Shown here: positions 8,524 through 18,664 of the stretch, one piece after another | How positions within the stretch are numbered: the first letter of the stretch is position 1 | How the letters are laid out: every line of letters starts with the position of its first letter | Assembly: GCF_009295515.1 (NCBI RefSeq) | Contig: NZ_RQVV01000053.1 | Coordinates: 310,001-374,000, forward strand | Reading direction: 5' to 3' | Length of the DNA: 64,000 nt | DNA from: Erwinia endophytica | Lineage (GTDB): Bacteria > Pseudomonadota > Gammaproteobacteria > Enterobacterales > Enterobacteriaceae | Translations under genes and position numbers: made by a program | Notes under the pieces: model-generated | Seen by the model: only the letters and a program-made list of their open reading frames with translations | What the model was told of the DNA's origin: nothing | Database searches by the model: none

Positions 8524-9645
8524 ATGAAATCAGGACGCTATATCGGGGTGATGTCAGGGACCAGTCTGGACGGCGTAGACGTGGTTTTAGCCGCGATTGA
8601 CAGTCAGAGGGTGGCGCAACAAGCCAGTTATTGTCATCCCATACCATCGGCATTGCGCCAGGCGATCCTCGCAATCTGCCAGGGGCAGCGGCTGACCCTG
8701 TCCCAACTGGGGCAGTTAGATACCCGGCTGGGGCGATTATTTGCCGAAGCGGTGCAGGCGTTGTTGCAGCGTGAAGGATTGGATAAAGACGACATCGTCG
8801 CGATTGGCTGCCATGGTCAGACGGTGTGGCATGAGCCGCAGGGAGAGGCGCCTAACACACTACAAATTGGTGATAACAACCAGATAGTGGTCGCCACGGG
8901 TATCACCGTTGTGGGCGATTTTCGCCGCCGGGATATGGCTCTGGGCGGGCAGGGCGCACCGCTGGTTCCGGCATTTCATCAGGCGATACTGATGCACCCG
9001 GTTGAACGCCGAATGGTGCTGAATATCGGCGGCATCGCGAATTTGTCGCTTTTGATCCCCGGCAAACCGGTGGGCGGCTATGATACCGGCCCCGGCAATA
9101 TTCTGTTGGATGCGTGGATCGGGCGGCATAAAGGACAACGCTATGATCGTGATAGCGCCTGGGGGAGTCGCGGTACCGTAATTTATCCGCTATTACAACA
9201 GATGCTGGCCGATCCCTGGTTCTCGCTACTCGCGCCCAAATCGACCGGCCGGGAATATTTCAATCTCGACTGGGTGGAACGGCAATTGCGGTATTTCCCC
9301 GGGCTGGCGCCGCAGGATGTGCAGGCTACGCTGGTGGAACTGACCGCGACCACTATTGCCGAACAAGTGATGCTGAGTGGGGGCTGTGAGCGCCTGTTAG
9401 TCTGTGGCGGCGGCAGTCGTAATCCGCAGTTGATGGCAAGGCTGATAAGCCTGCTGTCCGGTACGGAAGTGAATACCACTGACCAGGCCGGGATCAGCGG
9501 CGACGATATGGAAGGGCTGGCGTTTGCCTGGCTGGCCTGGCGTACCTTATCCGGTGAACCGGGTAATCTGCCCTCGGTGACAGGGGCGCGAGAGGCCTCG
9601 GTATTAGGGGCGATTTATCCTGCCAATACGCTGCGTTGCCGTTGA
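8524..9645 (+). CDS. anmK: Anhydro-N-acetylmuramic acid kinase
   Basis: A 373-residue cytoplasmic kinase of the ASKHA fold. It converts anhMurNAc from recycled murein, with hydrolysis of the 1,6-anhydro ring, to MurNAc-6-phosphate. The phosphate-binding motif [12 protein letters not shown] is at residues 8-19, and further conserved parts are [31 protein letters not shown] and [15 protein letters not shown]. Its position before mliC-pdxH-tyrS is that of E. coli. It is divergent from slyB, and the 289-bp gap must hold both promoters. Confidence 0.96.
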   Translation: MKSGRYIGVMSGTSLDGVDVVLAAIDSQRVAQQASYCHPIPSALRQAILAICQGQRLTLSQLGQLDTRLGRLFAEAVQALLQREGLDKDDIVAIGCHGQTVWHEPQGEAPNTLQIGDNNQIVVATGITVVGDFRRRDMALGGQGAPLVPAFHQAILMHPVERRMVLNIGGIANLSLLIPGKPVGGYDTGPGNILLDAWIGRHKGQRYDRDSAWGSRGTVIYPLLQQMLADPWFSLLAPKSTGREYFNLDWVERQLRYFPGLAPQDVQATLVELTATTIAEQVMLSGGCERLLVCGGGSRNPQLMARLISLLSGTEVNTTDQAGISGDDMEGLAFAWLAWRTLSGEPGNLPSVTGAREASVLGAIYPANTLRCR

Positions 9646-9721
9646 GATTCAGTCCGTTTTTCTCTGTCCCCGAATTATTGAGAGGAAAGCGGTTTGTTAT
9701 CATGTCCCTTGAGGAGACAGT

Positions 9722-10033
9722 ATGAAAAAAATAGGGGTCGCGTCCAGCCTGGTACTGCTTTCCGCTTGCAGTATGTCCCATATTCCGTTGGATCAACCGC
9801 AAACGCTGCACTACATTTGCGGCACGTTGCCCTTGACGGTGGTGCGTGATAACGCACGGCAGGAAGTTAACCTGATCCTGGACGGTAATCCGCTGACCCT
9901 TAAACAGCAGGAAACCGCTTCTGGCATGCGCTACAGTGATGGTAACTATGTTTTCTGGTCCAAAGGCGATGGGGCTTTTATCGTGCGAAACGGCAAAATT
10001 ATCATCAATGACTGCCGTTTGCATGCTGCTTAA
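9722..10033 (+). CDS. mliC: C-type lysozyme inhibitor MliC, outer-membrane lipoprotein
   Basis: A 103-residue lipoprotein that protects murein by binding the active site of C-type lysozyme. The signal sequence ends LLSAC, so Cys16 is lipidated. The mature beta-barrel has two further cysteines (YICG and NDCR) expected to form the family disulfide, and the inhibitory loop region GMRYSDGNYVFWSKGDGAFI. GAGGAGACAG precedes the ATG. It lies between anmK and pdxH as E. coli ydhA does. Small size and context make the call safe. Confidence 0.9.
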   Translation: MKKIGVASSLVLLSACSMSHIPLDQPQTLHYICGTLPLTVVRDNARQEVNLILDGNPLTLKQQETASGMRYSDGNYVFWSKGDGAFIVRNGKIIINDCRLHAA

Positions 10034-10097
10034 CCCATTGAAATCCATTGGGATGAAGCGCACAATGCCTCATCCCCTCCCAGTAGAAGCCTGAGCA

Positions 10098-10754
10098 ATG
10101 AACGAAAGCGATAACCTGCAGCAGATTGCCCATTTGCGCCGTGAATACACCCGGGGCGGTTTACGCCGTGACGATCTTCCCGCTGAACCGCTAGCCCTGT
10201 TTGAGCGCTGGCTGGGTCAGGCCATCGATGCTCAGTTGCCCGATCCGACGGCGATGTGTGTGGCGACGGTGGACGAACATGGTCAGCCCTATCAGCGTAT
10301 TGTCTTGTTGAAGCATTTCGACCCGCTTGGCATGGTGTTTTACACCAATCTTGGCAGCCGTAAAGCGCAGCATCTGGAACACAATTCGCGTATCAGTTTG
10401 CTGTTTCCGTGGCATATGCTTGATCGCCAGGTGATGGTCCTGGGGTCGGTAGAGAAGCTTTCGATGTTCGAGGTGGTGAAATATTTCCACAGCCGTCCGC
10501 GTGAAAGCCAGATTGGCGCATGGGTGTCTAAACAGTCCAGCCGGATTTCCGCCCGGGGCGTATTGGAAGGTAAGTTCCTCGAACTGAAGCAGAAATTCCA
10601 GCAGGGTGAAGTGCCATTGCCGAGTTTTTGGGGAGGATACCGGATCAAAATTGCTGCGATGGAATTCTGGCAGGGCGGTGCGCATCGCCTTCATGACCGT
10701 TTTTTCTACCAGCGTGAAGGTGAAAGCTGGAAAATTGATCGTCTCGCCCCGTAA
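10098..10754 (+). CDS. pdxH: Pyridoxine/pyridoxamine 5'-phosphate oxidase
   Basis: A 218-residue FMN enzyme that oxidises PNP or PMP to pyridoxal 5'-phosphate using oxygen, the last step of vitamin B6 synthesis and salvage. Characteristic segments are [20 protein letters not shown] (FMN site), [13 protein letters not shown], the C-terminal WGGYRIK and the ending [18 protein letters not shown]. Length equals E. coli PdxH (218). It is followed by a hairpin terminator before tyrS. Confidence 0.97.
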   Translation: MNESDNLQQIAHLRREYTRGGLRRDDLPAEPLALFERWLGQAIDAQLPDPTAMCVATVDEHGQPYQRIVLLKHFDPLGMVFYTNLGSRKAQHLEHNSRISLLFPWHMLDRQVMVLGSVEKLSMFEVVKYFHSRPRESQIGAWVSKQSSRISARGVLEGKFLELKQKFQQGEVPLPSFWGGYRIKIAAMEFWQGGAHRLHDRFFYQREGESWKIDRLAP

Positions 10755-10774
10755 TTCCACGAAATAATCCCGTT

Positions 10775-10805
10775 AAGCGCTGGCACAGAGTGCGTCAGCG
10801 CTTTA
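10775..10805 (+). terminator. Terminator after pdxH
   Basis: AAGCGCTG and CAGCGCTT form an 8-bp stem around a 13-base loop, ending in CTTTATCC, 20 bp after the pdxH stop. Confidence 0.6.
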
Positions 10806-11072
10806 TCCTATAGGCCGTCATATCTCAGTTGCAGATACGTTGTCTGCCTGCGCCTGGCTGAATCACTGAGTCGTGTAAATTCATTAGAGCATTGATTCAC
10901 GTGAGGCGGTTTGATGACCTCCGCCCGGCGGAGGGCAGTGTTGGCACGGTTCAAAAATGCCAGCCGTTGTTGTCCTGCAACTGGATTATTGGTTTTTTTT
11001 GTTTTTTTCGTCCGCGCGTCGCGGAAAGCGGTGTACCAGCAATGGTGCAGACTTTTCTACATGGAGTCACAG

Positions 11073-12347
11073 ATGGCCAGCAGTAACCTGATAACACAAT
11101 TGCAAGAGCGGGGCTTAATCGCCCAGGTAACGGATGAGAACGCGTTAGCGGAACGACTGGCGCAGGGGCCAATCGTACTCTATTGCGGCTTCGATCCGAC
11201 TGCCGACAGCTTGCATTTGGGTCATCTGGTGCCGTTACTGTGCCTGAAACGCTTTCAGGATGCGGGGCACCGCCCGGTAGCGTTGGTCGGGGGGGCAACG
11301 GGCCTGATTGGCGATCCCAGCTTTAAAGCCGCTGAACGTAAGCTCAATACCAACGAGACCGTCAGTGAATGGGTGGAAAAGATTCGTCAACAGGTAGCGC
11401 CGTTCCTCGATTTTGATTGTGGTGAAAACAGCGCCATTGCGGCCAATAATTACGACTGGTTCGGCAATATGAACGTGCTGACCTTCCTGCGCGATATTGG
11501 CAAGCACTTCTCGGTCAACCAGATGATCAATAAAGAAGCGGTCAGGCAGCGTCTGAATCGTGATGATCAGGGGATCTCTTTCACTGAGTTCTCCTACAAT
11601 CTGCTGCAGGGGTACGACTTTGCCTGTCTGAACGAACGTTATGGCGTGGAACTGCAGATTGGCGGTTCCGATCAGTGGGGCAACATTACCTCCGGTATTG
11701 ACCTGACCCGTCGTTTGCATCAGCAGCAAGTATTTGGCCTGACCGTGCCGTTGATCACCAAATCCGACGGCACCAAGTTTGGTAAAACGGAAGGTGGCGC
11801 GGTCTGGCTGGATGCGAAAAAGACCAGTCCGTATAAATTCTATCAGTTCTGGATCAATACCGCGGATGCGGACGTTTACCGCTTCCTGAAGTTCTTCACT
11901 TTTATGAGTATTGAAGAGATCAATGCGCTGGAAGAAGAAGACCGGAATAGCGGCAAGGCGCCACGCGCTCAGTACGTTTTGGCCGAGCAGGTGACCCGTA
12001 TGGTACACGGCATGGAAGGTTTAGCCGCCGCGCAGCGTATCACTAAGAGCCTGTTTTCCGGCAGTCTGAATGAGATGACGGAAGCAGACTTTGAACAGTT
12101 AGCGCAGGATGGCATGCCATTTGTCGAGCTGGAGCGGGGAGACGATCTACAGCAGGCGATGGTGGCGGGCGATTTGGCGCCTTCCCGTGGTCAGGCACGT
12201 AAATTGATCGACGCTAAAGCGGTCAGCATCAATGGCGAGCTACAGCCAGACACCGAGTACGCTTTTGCGGCGACGGACAGACTTTATGACCGTTTTACGT
12301 TATTACGTCGCGGTAAGAAAAACTATTGTCTGGTCGTCTGGAAATAA
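11073..12347 (+). CDS. tyrS: Tyrosyl-tRNA synthetase
   Basis: A 424-residue class I aminoacyl-tRNA synthetase that charges tRNA-Tyr. The HIGH-type motif is HLGH in [12 protein letters not shown], the KMSKS loop is KFGKT, and an S4-like RNA-binding domain ends the protein ([19 protein letters not shown] ... RRGKKNY). The frame is open 162 bp further upstream, but those residues are unlike any synthetase. GGAG at 11063-11066 sets the ATG at 11073, giving exactly the E. coli length and MASSNLI start. A GC-rich hairpin lies between it and pdxY. Confidence 0.97.
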   Translation: MASSNLITQLQERGLIAQVTDENALAERLAQGPIVLYCGFDPTADSLHLGHLVPLLCLKRFQDAGHRPVALVGGATGLIGDPSFKAAERKLNTNETVSEWVEKIRQQVAPFLDFDCGENSAIAANNYDWFGNMNVLTFLRDIGKHFSVNQMINKEAVRQRLNRDDQGISFTEFSYNLLQGYDFACLNERYGVELQIGGSDQWGNITSGIDLTRRLHQQQVFGLTVPLITKSDGTKFGKTEGGAVWLDAKKTSPYKFYQFWINTADADVYRFLKFFTFMSIEEINALEEEDRNSGKAPRAQYVLAEQVTRMVHGMEGLAAAQRITKSLFSGSLNEMTEADFEQLAQDGMPFVELERGDDLQQAMVAGDLAPSRGQARKLIDAKAVSINGELQPDTEYAFAATDRLYDRFTLLRRGKKNYCLVVWK

Positions 12348-12359
12348 ATTATCTTAACG

Positions 12360-12386
12360 GGCCGGGGTGACCGGCCTTTCTCTTTG
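12360..12386 (+). terminator. Terminator or attenuator between tyrS and pdxY
   Basis: GGCCGG and CCGGCC pair around GGTGA, followed by TTTCTCTTT. It starts 12 bp after the tyrS stop and ends about 10 bp before the pdxY start, so it may only partly separate the genes. Confidence 0.6.
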
Positions 12387-12396
12387 GCAAGGTATC

Positions 12397-13257
12397 ATGA
12401 AAAATATTCTTTCTATTCAGTCGCATACTGTTTATGGTCATGCAGGCAACAGTGCGTCTGAATTCCCTATGCAGCGTATGGGCGCAAACGTTTGGCCGCT
12501 GAATACCGTCCAGTTTTCTAACCACACACAGTATGGACACTGGACGGGCATGGTGATGCCCGCCGAGCATTTGAACGACATTGTTAAAGGGATTGCGGAT
12601 ATCGACCGCCTGAAAACCTGTGACGCGGTGTTGAGTGGCTATCTGGGTTCAGCAGAGCAAGGCGAGCAAATTCTCGCTATCGTCCGTCAGGTCAAGCAGG
12701 CTAACCCCAATGCCTGGTACTTCTGCGACCCGGTGATGGGGCATCCGGAAAAAGGTTGTATCGTCGCGCCCGGCGTCACGGAGTTTCATGCCCGTGGGTC
12801 ATTACCGGCCAGCGATATCATTGCGCCAAATCTGTTGGAGCTGGAAATGCTCAGCGGTCATGCGGTCAGCAATGTGGAACAGGCGGTTGCCACGGCGCGT
12901 GAGCTGATTGCGCGAGGGCCTAAAATTGTGCTGGTGAAGCATCTTTCCCGCGCGGGTCAGCGCAGTGATCGTTTTGAAATGTTGCTGATCACTGCCAGTG
13001 AAGCCTGGCACATTAGCCGTCCGCTGGTGGACTTCGGCGTGCGTCAGCCGGTCGGCGTTGGCGATCTGACCAGCGGATTGTTACTGGTGGATCTGCTACA
13101 GGGCAAAGCGCTGAAAGAAGCCCTGGAACACGTGACGGCCGCAGTATATGAAGTGATGCTGAAAACCCATCAAATGGGTGAATATGAATTGCAACTGGTC
13201 GCAGCCCAGGAAGGGATCGCTAACCCGCAGCAGCATTTCGAGGCGGTAAAACTGTAA
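12397..13257 (+). CDS. pdxY: Pyridoxal kinase PdxY
   Basis: A 286-residue ribokinase-fold enzyme that phosphorylates pyridoxal in B6 salvage. It begins [20 protein letters not shown] as in E. coli, carries YFCDPVMGH in the ATP site region, and ends its active site with [11 protein letters not shown] (GxGD anion hole with catalytic Asp). An in-frame ATG 30 bp upstream lies inside the hairpin and is rejected. AAGG precedes the chosen start. pdxY and pdxH flank tyrS, the conserved B6 cluster. Confidence 0.96.
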   Translation: MKNILSIQSHTVYGHAGNSASEFPMQRMGANVWPLNTVQFSNHTQYGHWTGMVMPAEHLNDIVKGIADIDRLKTCDAVLSGYLGSAEQGEQILAIVRQVKQANPNAWYFCDPVMGHPEKGCIVAPGVTEFHARGSLPASDIIAPNLLELEMLSGHAVSNVEQAVATARELIARGPKIVLVKHLSRAGQRSDRFEMLLITASEAWHISRPLVDFGVRQPVGVGDLTSGLLLVDLLQGKALKEALEHVTAAVYEVMLKTHQMGEYELQLVAAQEGIANPQQHFEAVKL

Positions 13258-13265
13258 CCTGCCAG

Positions 13266-13297
13266 CCCCCTGTACGGCGTTTAAGCGGCACAGGGGG
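13266..13297. terminator. Hairpin between convergent pdxY and gstA
   Basis: CCCCCTGT and ACAGGGGG form a perfect 8-bp stem with a 16-base loop, in the 45-bp gap between the convergent genes. There is no clear T-run on either strand, so the function is tentative. Confidence 0.45.
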
Positions 13298-13302
13298 ACG
13301 AT

Positions 13303-13905
13303 TCAGAGTCCTTCCGCCTTGAGCGCGTCGGATACCGCAGGACGAGCGGCGACCCGGGCAAACCATGTGTTCAGCGTCTGCATTTCTGACAGGTCCAACT
13401 GGACAGCTCGCGCCCAGCGCATCACGGTAAACAGGTAAGCATCTGCGAGGGTGAAATTCAGCCCCATCAGCCAGTGTTTCTCCTTCAGTTCCGCATTGAC
13501 CCAGGCAAATTTATTCACCAGTTGTTGACGCAAAACGGTTTTAAAATCATCTGGCGTGGTGGGGCGAAACAGTGGCGAGAAGGTTTTGTGCAGCTCGGTG
13601 GCAATAAAATTCAGCCATTCCAGCGTATGGTAGCGCGTCATGCTGCCGACGGGAGCCAGTAACTGGCGATCGGGTTTTAGATCAGCCAGATATTGTGCGA
13701 TAGCCGTACCTTCCGTCAGGACAGATTGATCATCAAACTGCAATGTCGGCACCTGACCTTTAGGATTGATCAGCAGAAAATTCTCACCTTGCTCCGTTAC
13801 TTTGGTCTGTAAATCGACTTTAACCAGCGTAAAGTCCAGCCCTGTTTCCCGCAGGATAATATGGGGGGAGAGCGAACAGGCGCCAGGCTTAAAGAACAGT
13901 TTCAT
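13303..13905 (-). CDS. gstA: Glutathione S-transferase GstA (beta class)
   Basis: A 200-residue cytosolic enzyme that conjugates glutathione to electrophiles. The N-terminal thioredoxin-like domain holds the beta-class active-site cysteine in [11 protein letters not shown] (Cys10) and the glutathione-binding [13 protein letters not shown] and [11 protein letters not shown]. The helical C-terminal domain includes [13 protein letters not shown]. It sits between pdxY and dtpA as in E. coli. GGAGCATG-type sequence precedes the ATG. Confidence 0.93.
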   Translation of the reverse strand: MKLFFKPGACSLSPHIILRETGLDFTLVKVDLQTKVTEQGENFLLINPKGQVPTLQFDDQSVLTEGTAIAQYLADLKPDRQLLAPVGSMTRYHTLEWLNFIATELHKTFSPLFRPTTPDDFKTVLRQQLVNKFAWVNAELKEKHWLMGLNFTLADAYLFTVMRWARAVQLDLSEMQTLNTWFARVAARPAVSDALKAEGL

Positions 13906-14292
13906 GACATGCTCCTTTCATGGTAATAGCAATATGATATTCAAGGGCGCCGGGGCTCTGACTGTATTCATCATGTGTCCCGGTCAACAGCTTTATTCCG
14001 TCCGGCTAACGGCCTGGCGTGGAAATTTGCACCAGGCTAATGTATCACTCTGATCCTGATGCCGGTGCAAGGTTATCGTCATTCCTTCATCTCCGTCTTA
14101 CGGTAAGGTGGATGATGCCGGGAAGGTTTTTTCAGCTTAATGCCGCAAGTCAGAAAAGTCAGTTTTATTTGTCGTGACTTAATTCGGGGCGGTGTACTTG
14201 AATGTATCCAGTTCAGGTAACTTAAGGCGAGCCAGATCCCAAAATGCGCGAACTCTTGCGGGCATATATTTTACGTTTTCCTCTGGCAGCAG

Positions 14293-14487
14293 TTGGGGCA
14301 AGGGCGGGTAGAACGTTACTGGACCGTGACGCCGGAAAAGATTTTACGGCTGCGTCAACGGCTACCCGCCATCGGGAGCGGGGTTGAATATGCCGACACC
14401 ACACTGGCGGCCGCTCAGCCACCCCAGGATTCATGGCCGTGGCATGTGGGGAAGGGCGACATGGCTGTCACCCTGTTAACAGATTGA
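14293..14487 (+). pseudogene. Unidentified short ORF, possible gene remnant
   Basis: In E. coli gstA and dtpA adjoin; here they are 589 bp apart. The only frame with protein-like composition in the gap encodes about 64 residues (with WTVTPEKILRLRQRL and a Trp-rich WPWHVGKGD near the end). A different frame just upstream continues in similar style (MRELLRAYILRFPLAA from 14243), so it could be a frameshifted remnant. No ribosome site or family is recognised. The rest of the gap shows nothing convincing. Confidence 0.18.
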
Positions 14488-14494
14488 TTTGGCG

Positions 14495-15958
14495 TTACTG
14501 GCGCGTCATGCGGTTCAGCTTTGGCGCGGTCAGCAGCATCAGTACGGCAATGACGCCGGTAGCAATACCAATCTGCTGGAACACCGTGCTGTACACCTGT
14601 AGGGACTGCAGGGGATCGGTGATATTTTCGGGTACCGCCATCAGATTAGCCACTTTTCCGGCAATCATTGCGGCACCTGCGGTGGTCAGAAACCACGCTC
14701 CCATGATAAAGCCCATCAGACGCTGCGGAACCAGTTGCGCGACCATCGCCAGGCCCAGTCCGGAGATCATCAGCTCGCCGACGCTCTGTAAAGCATAACT
14801 AAGGATCAACCAGTTGGCAGATACAATCCCCATGTGGTTAGCGAACTTCGCCCCCAGTGGCAGCACCAGGAAGGCGGCGGAACATAGCAGCATGCCGAAC
14901 GCAAACTTGTACGGCATTGGCAGGCGGTCTCCCAGTTTGTTATATACCGCCGCCAGGATTGGGCTGAAAATCATAATCCAGAATGGGTTCAGCGCCTGAT
15001 ACTGTTCGGCTTCAAACGCAATACCTAAAATGTTGTGTTCAACGTTACGGATAGCGAAGAAATTCAGTGAGGTTGGCATCTGCATATACAGCACGAAGAA
15101 CACCACCGCTTCCAGCATCAGCAGGAAGGCGACGATCATCTGACGACGGGCGGCGCCCTTCAGTTTACAGGTCTCTTTCGCGAAAATGATCACAATCCCC
15201 GCGGTGACCAGCGTCAGCACCAGACGGGCAATACTCTGATTATGCAGTAGCCAGTTGGCAATAGTAATCAACACCACAATGCCCAGCAGGGTAGCCAGCA
15301 GTTTACCGAGATGCAACGGCGCAAAGTCAGGTGCGGAACCGTATCCCTTGACCCACTTACGGCACAACATAAAGTTCACCAGGGTTATCAGCATGCCGAC
15401 CACGGACAGCGAGAAGGCGACGCTCCAGCCATAATGAGCGGCCAGCCACGGGGTGGCCAGCATTGAGAAGAATGAACCGATGTTGATAGCCATGTAATAC
15501 ATGGTAAAGGCGCCATCGAGGCGAGGATCGTCTTTCGCGTAGCAGGTGGAGAGTAATGAAGACGGGTTGGCTTTAAACAGACCATTGCCGACGGCAATCG
15601 TCGCCATGCCAAGATAAACCAGACTGAGGTCATGGCCAGAAAAGGCCACCAGCGAGTAGCCCAGCGCTAGCACCAGCGTACCCAGGACGATAACCCTCTT
15701 GGTCCCCAGCACCTTATCCCCAAGCCAGCCGCCGACGGCAACCAGGCCATAAACCAGCGCACTGAAGGAAGAGAACAGGGTGATGGACTCGGCTTCGGAC
15801 ATACCCAGCATCTTGACCAGATAAACCGCCATGATGCCTTGCAGGCCATAGTAACCAAAACGTTCCCATAGTTCGATTGAGAAGATCAGATAAAACGATT
15901 TGGGTTGCTTAAACGCATTGAGGCTTGCCGCCTCGGGATGTTTGTTTGCAGTAGACAC
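14495..15958 (-). CDS. dtpA: Di/tripeptide:proton symporter DtpA (TppB)
   Basis: A 487-residue inner-membrane POT/PTR transporter that imports di- and tripeptides with protons. The ExxERFxYYG signature appears as [10 protein letters not shown] in the first helix, followed by [13 protein letters not shown] and the family pattern [12 protein letters not shown]; twelve or more hydrophobic segments are evident. A frame start 36 bp upstream exists, but GAGGTG four to five bases before the GTG at 15956-15958 and the STANKHPE alignment to E. coli DtpA set that GTG as the start. Its long AT-rich upstream region is shared with divergent betI. Confidence 0.95.
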   Translation of the reverse strand: MSTANKHPEAASLNAFKQPKSFYLIFSIELWERFGYYGLQGIMAVYLVKMLGMSEAESITLFSSFSALVYGLVAVGGWLGDKVLGTKRVIVLGTLVLALGYSLVAFSGHDLSLVYLGMATIAVGNGLFKANPSSLLSTCYAKDDPRLDGAFTMYYMAINIGSFFSMLATPWLAAHYGWSVAFSLSVVGMLITLVNFMLCRKWVKGYGSAPDFAPLHLGKLLATLLGIVVLITIANWLLHNQSIARLVLTLVTAGIVIIFAKETCKLKGAARRQMIVAFLLMLEAVVFFVLYMQMPTSLNFFAIRNVEHNILGIAFEAEQYQALNPFWIMIFSPILAAVYNKLGDRLPMPYKFAFGMLLCSAAFLVLPLGAKFANHMGIVSANWLILSYALQSVGELMISGLGLAMVAQLVPQRLMGFIMGAWFLTTAGAAMIAGKVANLMAVPENITDPLQSLQVYSTVFQQIGIATGVIAVLMLLTAPKLNRMTRQ

Positions 15959-16451
15959 TGTCACCTCAGAAGTCACGAATATGATTCGATACAAAAATTA
16001 AGTCGGGTTCATATAAGTTGGGCATGCGCCGCATAGTTATAAAACAGGAAAAATAGCGCCCAATTTTGCCTGTTATTTTCATGCGGGCAAGTTTTTTTTC
16101 ATATGTCAAATTAAAGAGGGTTTTTATGTTAATGTTTTGTTTTTTTAATTTTATTAAGCGTTAACAACTGGATTGATTATTAAATTCACGATAAATGACT
16201 TAATCAGAGCTGATTGCGTTTATGTGTAGAGTTCCTCTTTTTATATATTAATAATAGGATGAAAATATAAATTAATTAATATTAACGATATTTATAATCA
16301 ATAAAATCGTTTAAATAGTTTAAAAGTAATATTTCTTAATTTGGCACTCAGGACTGGCGTTATCTGCAGCGCGGATAACGAAGCGGATCGTTAAAAAATC
16401 CGCATATTACTCATTGAAAAATAAGTGATTAGATAGCTAAATTTATTATTG
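15959..16451. other. AT-rich intergenic region between divergent dtpA and betI
   Basis: About 490 bp without a convincing gene, markedly AT-rich (many TTAATATT-type runs around 16235-16345). It must hold the dtpA promoter and the upstream part of the bet control region. In E. coli a choline transporter gene, betT, is divergent from betI; here there is no trace of it. Confidence 0.6.
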
Positions 16452-16465
16452 ATTGAACGTTCAAT
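16452..16465. promoter_or_regulatory. Probable BetI operator
   Basis: ATTGAACGTTCAAT is a perfect 14-bp palindrome 50 bp upstream of the betI ATG and, from memory, is essentially the BetI site of the E. coli betT-betIBA region. It predicts choline-relieved autorepression. Confidence 0.75.
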
Positions 16466-16514
16466 ATAAAATAACTATAATGATAACCATTCAATCACTG
16501 AAAACGATGAATCG

Positions 16515-17111
16515 ATGCCAAAAATTGGAATGAAAGCCCTTCGCCAGGCGCAACTGATCAACGCCACATTAACGGTCATTGATCGTGTCGGTCTGGCTGA
16601 TGCCAGTCTGGCGCTGATCGCCAAAGAAGCCGGGGTCTCAACCGGAATTGTCAGCCATTATTTCGGGGACAAAAATGGACTGCTGGATGCCTGCATGCGG
16701 CAGATCCTTGCTAATTTGTATCAGGTCGTTGAACGTTATCGTCAGCAGGCGGCAGACCAACCTGAAACGCAGATCCGCGCGATTATTGATGGCAACTTTG
16801 ACCCGTCGCAAATGGGTGGACCGGTGCTGAAAACGTGGCTGGCTTTCTGGAGCAGCAGCCTGCACCAGCCGGACCTGCAACGCTTGCAGCGTATCAATGA
16901 CCGGCGACTGTATTCCAACCTGACGGCGCAATTCGCCCGGGTGTTGGGAGCGGAGCAGGCTCGCCACGCAGGCGCCAGTCTGGCGGCACTGATTGACGGC
17001 CTGTGGCTGCGGATGACGCTGGCGCCGCAATCGATGACGCTGACCGTGAATAATGCTCGCCAGCTTTGCTACCAAAATCTCGCGTTATGGCTTTCATTCC
17101 CAGAGAAATAA
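16515..17111 (+). CDS. betI: Choline-responsive TetR-family repressor BetI
   Basis: A 198-residue repressor of glycine-betaine synthesis genes, released by choline. The DNA-binding part has the BetI-specific [20 protein letters not shown], and the ligand part has [20 protein letters not shown] and [10 protein letters not shown]. No strong Shine-Dalgarno sequence precedes the ATG. It heads betIBA; betB begins 19 bp later. The operator palindrome lies just upstream. Confidence 0.95.
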   Translation: MPKIGMKALRQAQLINATLTVIDRVGLADASLALIAKEAGVSTGIVSHYFGDKNGLLDACMRQILANLYQVVERYRQQAADQPETQIRAIIDGNFDPSQMGGPVLKTWLAFWSSSLHQPDLQRLQRINDRRLYSNLTAQFARVLGAEQARHAGASLAALIDGLWLRMTLAPQSMTLTVNNARQLCYQNLALWLSFPEK

Positions 17112-17130
17112 CCCCCATAAGAGAGGACAT

Positions 17131-18597
17131 ATGGCCGATATGCAACGCCGTGGACTGTACATTAATGGTCGGGAAGAGGCCGGTCATGGTGAAATATTCA
17201 CCACAATTAACCCCGCTAATGGCGAGATACTGGCCGGGATAACTGCGGCCAGCCAACAGGATATCAATCGTGCGGTTGCTTCTGCCGCTGCGGGACAGCG
17301 CGTCTGGCGCAGTTACACGCCGGTAGAACGCAGCCGTGTACTGTTAAACGCGGTGGCGCTTTTACGTGAACGTAACCAGTCATTAGCGGAGTTAGAAACC
17401 CGTGATACCGGTAAGCCAGTCAGCGAAACTGCGGCAGTGGACATCGTTACCGGCGCTGATGTACTGGAATATTATGCCGGTCTGGCTGTCGCGATAGAAG
17501 GCGAATCCATCCCGCTGCGTGACAGCGCGCTGATTTATACCCGGCGTGAACCACTGGGCATTTGTGCCGGCATTGGCGCGTGGAACTATCCGATTCAGAT
17601 TGCGTTGTGGAAAAGTGCGCCAGCGCTGGCGGCTGGCAACGCGATGATCTTCAAACCCAGTGAAGTGACGCCGCTCAGCGCACTGGAACTGGCGAAAATT
17701 TTTACCGAAGCCGGCCTGCCGGATGGCGTATTCAACGTGGTTCAGGGAGCCGCTGCCGTGGGGCAGGGACTGAGCCAGCATCCTGCGATTGCTAAAGTTT
17801 CTTTCACCGGTGAAGTGAATACCGGCAAACGGGTGATGGCCGATGCCGCACTGGCAAATCTCAAATCAGTGACCATGGAACTGGGCGGTAAATCACCCCT
17901 GATAATCTTTGAAGACGCGGAACTGGAACGGGCGGTTGACGGCGCGATGATGGCTAATTTTTACAGCAGTGGGCAGGTCTGTACCAACGGCACCCGGGTG
18001 TTTGTTCATCGCACTGTGCTTGCCGCTTTTGAACAGCGTTTACTGGAAAAAATGGCGGCAATTAAGTGCGGCGACCCGTTAGATCCTCACGTTAACTTCG
18101 GTCCGCTGGTCAGTGAACAACATTGCCAGAAAGTCCTTTCCTACTTACGTCTCGGCAGAGAAGAGGGTGCCCGCCTGCTGACGGGGGGGACGCGTCTCAC
18201 CGACGGAAAACTGGCGTCTGGCTGTTTCATCGCGCCAACGGTGTTCTCTGATTGTACCGATGAGATGCGTATTGTGCAGGAAGAGATCTTTGGCCCGGTG
18301 ATGAGCGTGCTGGTGTTCGATGATGAACAGGAAGTCATTACGCGCGCCAACAATACCGAGTACGGGCTGGCGGCAGGCGTGTTCACCACGTCTCTCAATC
18401 GAGCGCATCGGGTTATCCATCAGCTCGAAGCCGGGATCTGCTGGGTCAATAGCTGGGGAGAATCACCGGCGCCGATGCCGGTAGGTGGCTACAAGCAGTC
18501 AGGGGTTGGCCGTGAAAATGGCATTGAGACGCTGCATCACTACACCCGCACTAAATCGATTCTGATCGAAATGGGCGATTATCCGTCCGCGTTCTGA
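17131..18597 (+). CDS. betB: NAD-dependent betaine aldehyde dehydrogenase
   Basis: A 488-residue aldehyde dehydrogenase that oxidises betaine aldehyde to glycine betaine, the osmoprotectant. Landmarks are [34 protein letters not shown] (general-base Glu) and [12 protein letters not shown] (nucleophilic Cys, about residue 286). The frame is open 78 bp upstream inside betI, but GAGAGG before the ATG at 17131 and alignment with E. coli BetB (490 residues) fix the start. Second gene of betIBA. Confidence 0.96.
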   Translation: MADMQRRGLYINGREEAGHGEIFTTINPANGEILAGITAASQQDINRAVASAAAGQRVWRSYTPVERSRVLLNAVALLRERNQSLAELETRDTGKPVSETAAVDIVTGADVLEYYAGLAVAIEGESIPLRDSALIYTRREPLGICAGIGAWNYPIQIALWKSAPALAAGNAMIFKPSEVTPLSALELAKIFTEAGLPDGVFNVVQGAAAVGQGLSQHPAIAKVSFTGEVNTGKRVMADAALANLKSVTMELGGKSPLIIFEDAELERAVDGAMMANFYSSGQVCTNGTRVFVHRTVLAAFEQRLLEKMAAIKCGDPLDPHVNFGPLVSEQHCQKVLSYLRLGREEGARLLTGGTRLTDGKLASGCFIAPTVFSDCTDEMRIVQEEIFGPVMSVLVFDDEQEVITRANNTEYGLAAGVFTTSLNRAHRVIHQLEAGICWVNSWGESPAPMPVGGYKQSGVGRENGIETLHHYTRTKSILIEMGDYPSAF

Positions 18598-18664
18598 GCG
18601 TGACGTGCTCAATCTATTGATTATTTTGCCTGCGGTTTACCCGCCGCAGCAGTCTGGAGGTTTA

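Noticed and set aside
10911..11072. N-terminal extension of the tyrS frame (54 extra codons)
   Set aside because: The residues do not resemble a synthetase. The ATG at 11073 has a good ribosome site and gives the exact family length.
16477..16494. Fur-box-like TAATGATAACCATTCA upstream of betI
   Set aside because: Only one half matches the 7-1-7 Fur pattern and an iron link to betIBA is not expected.
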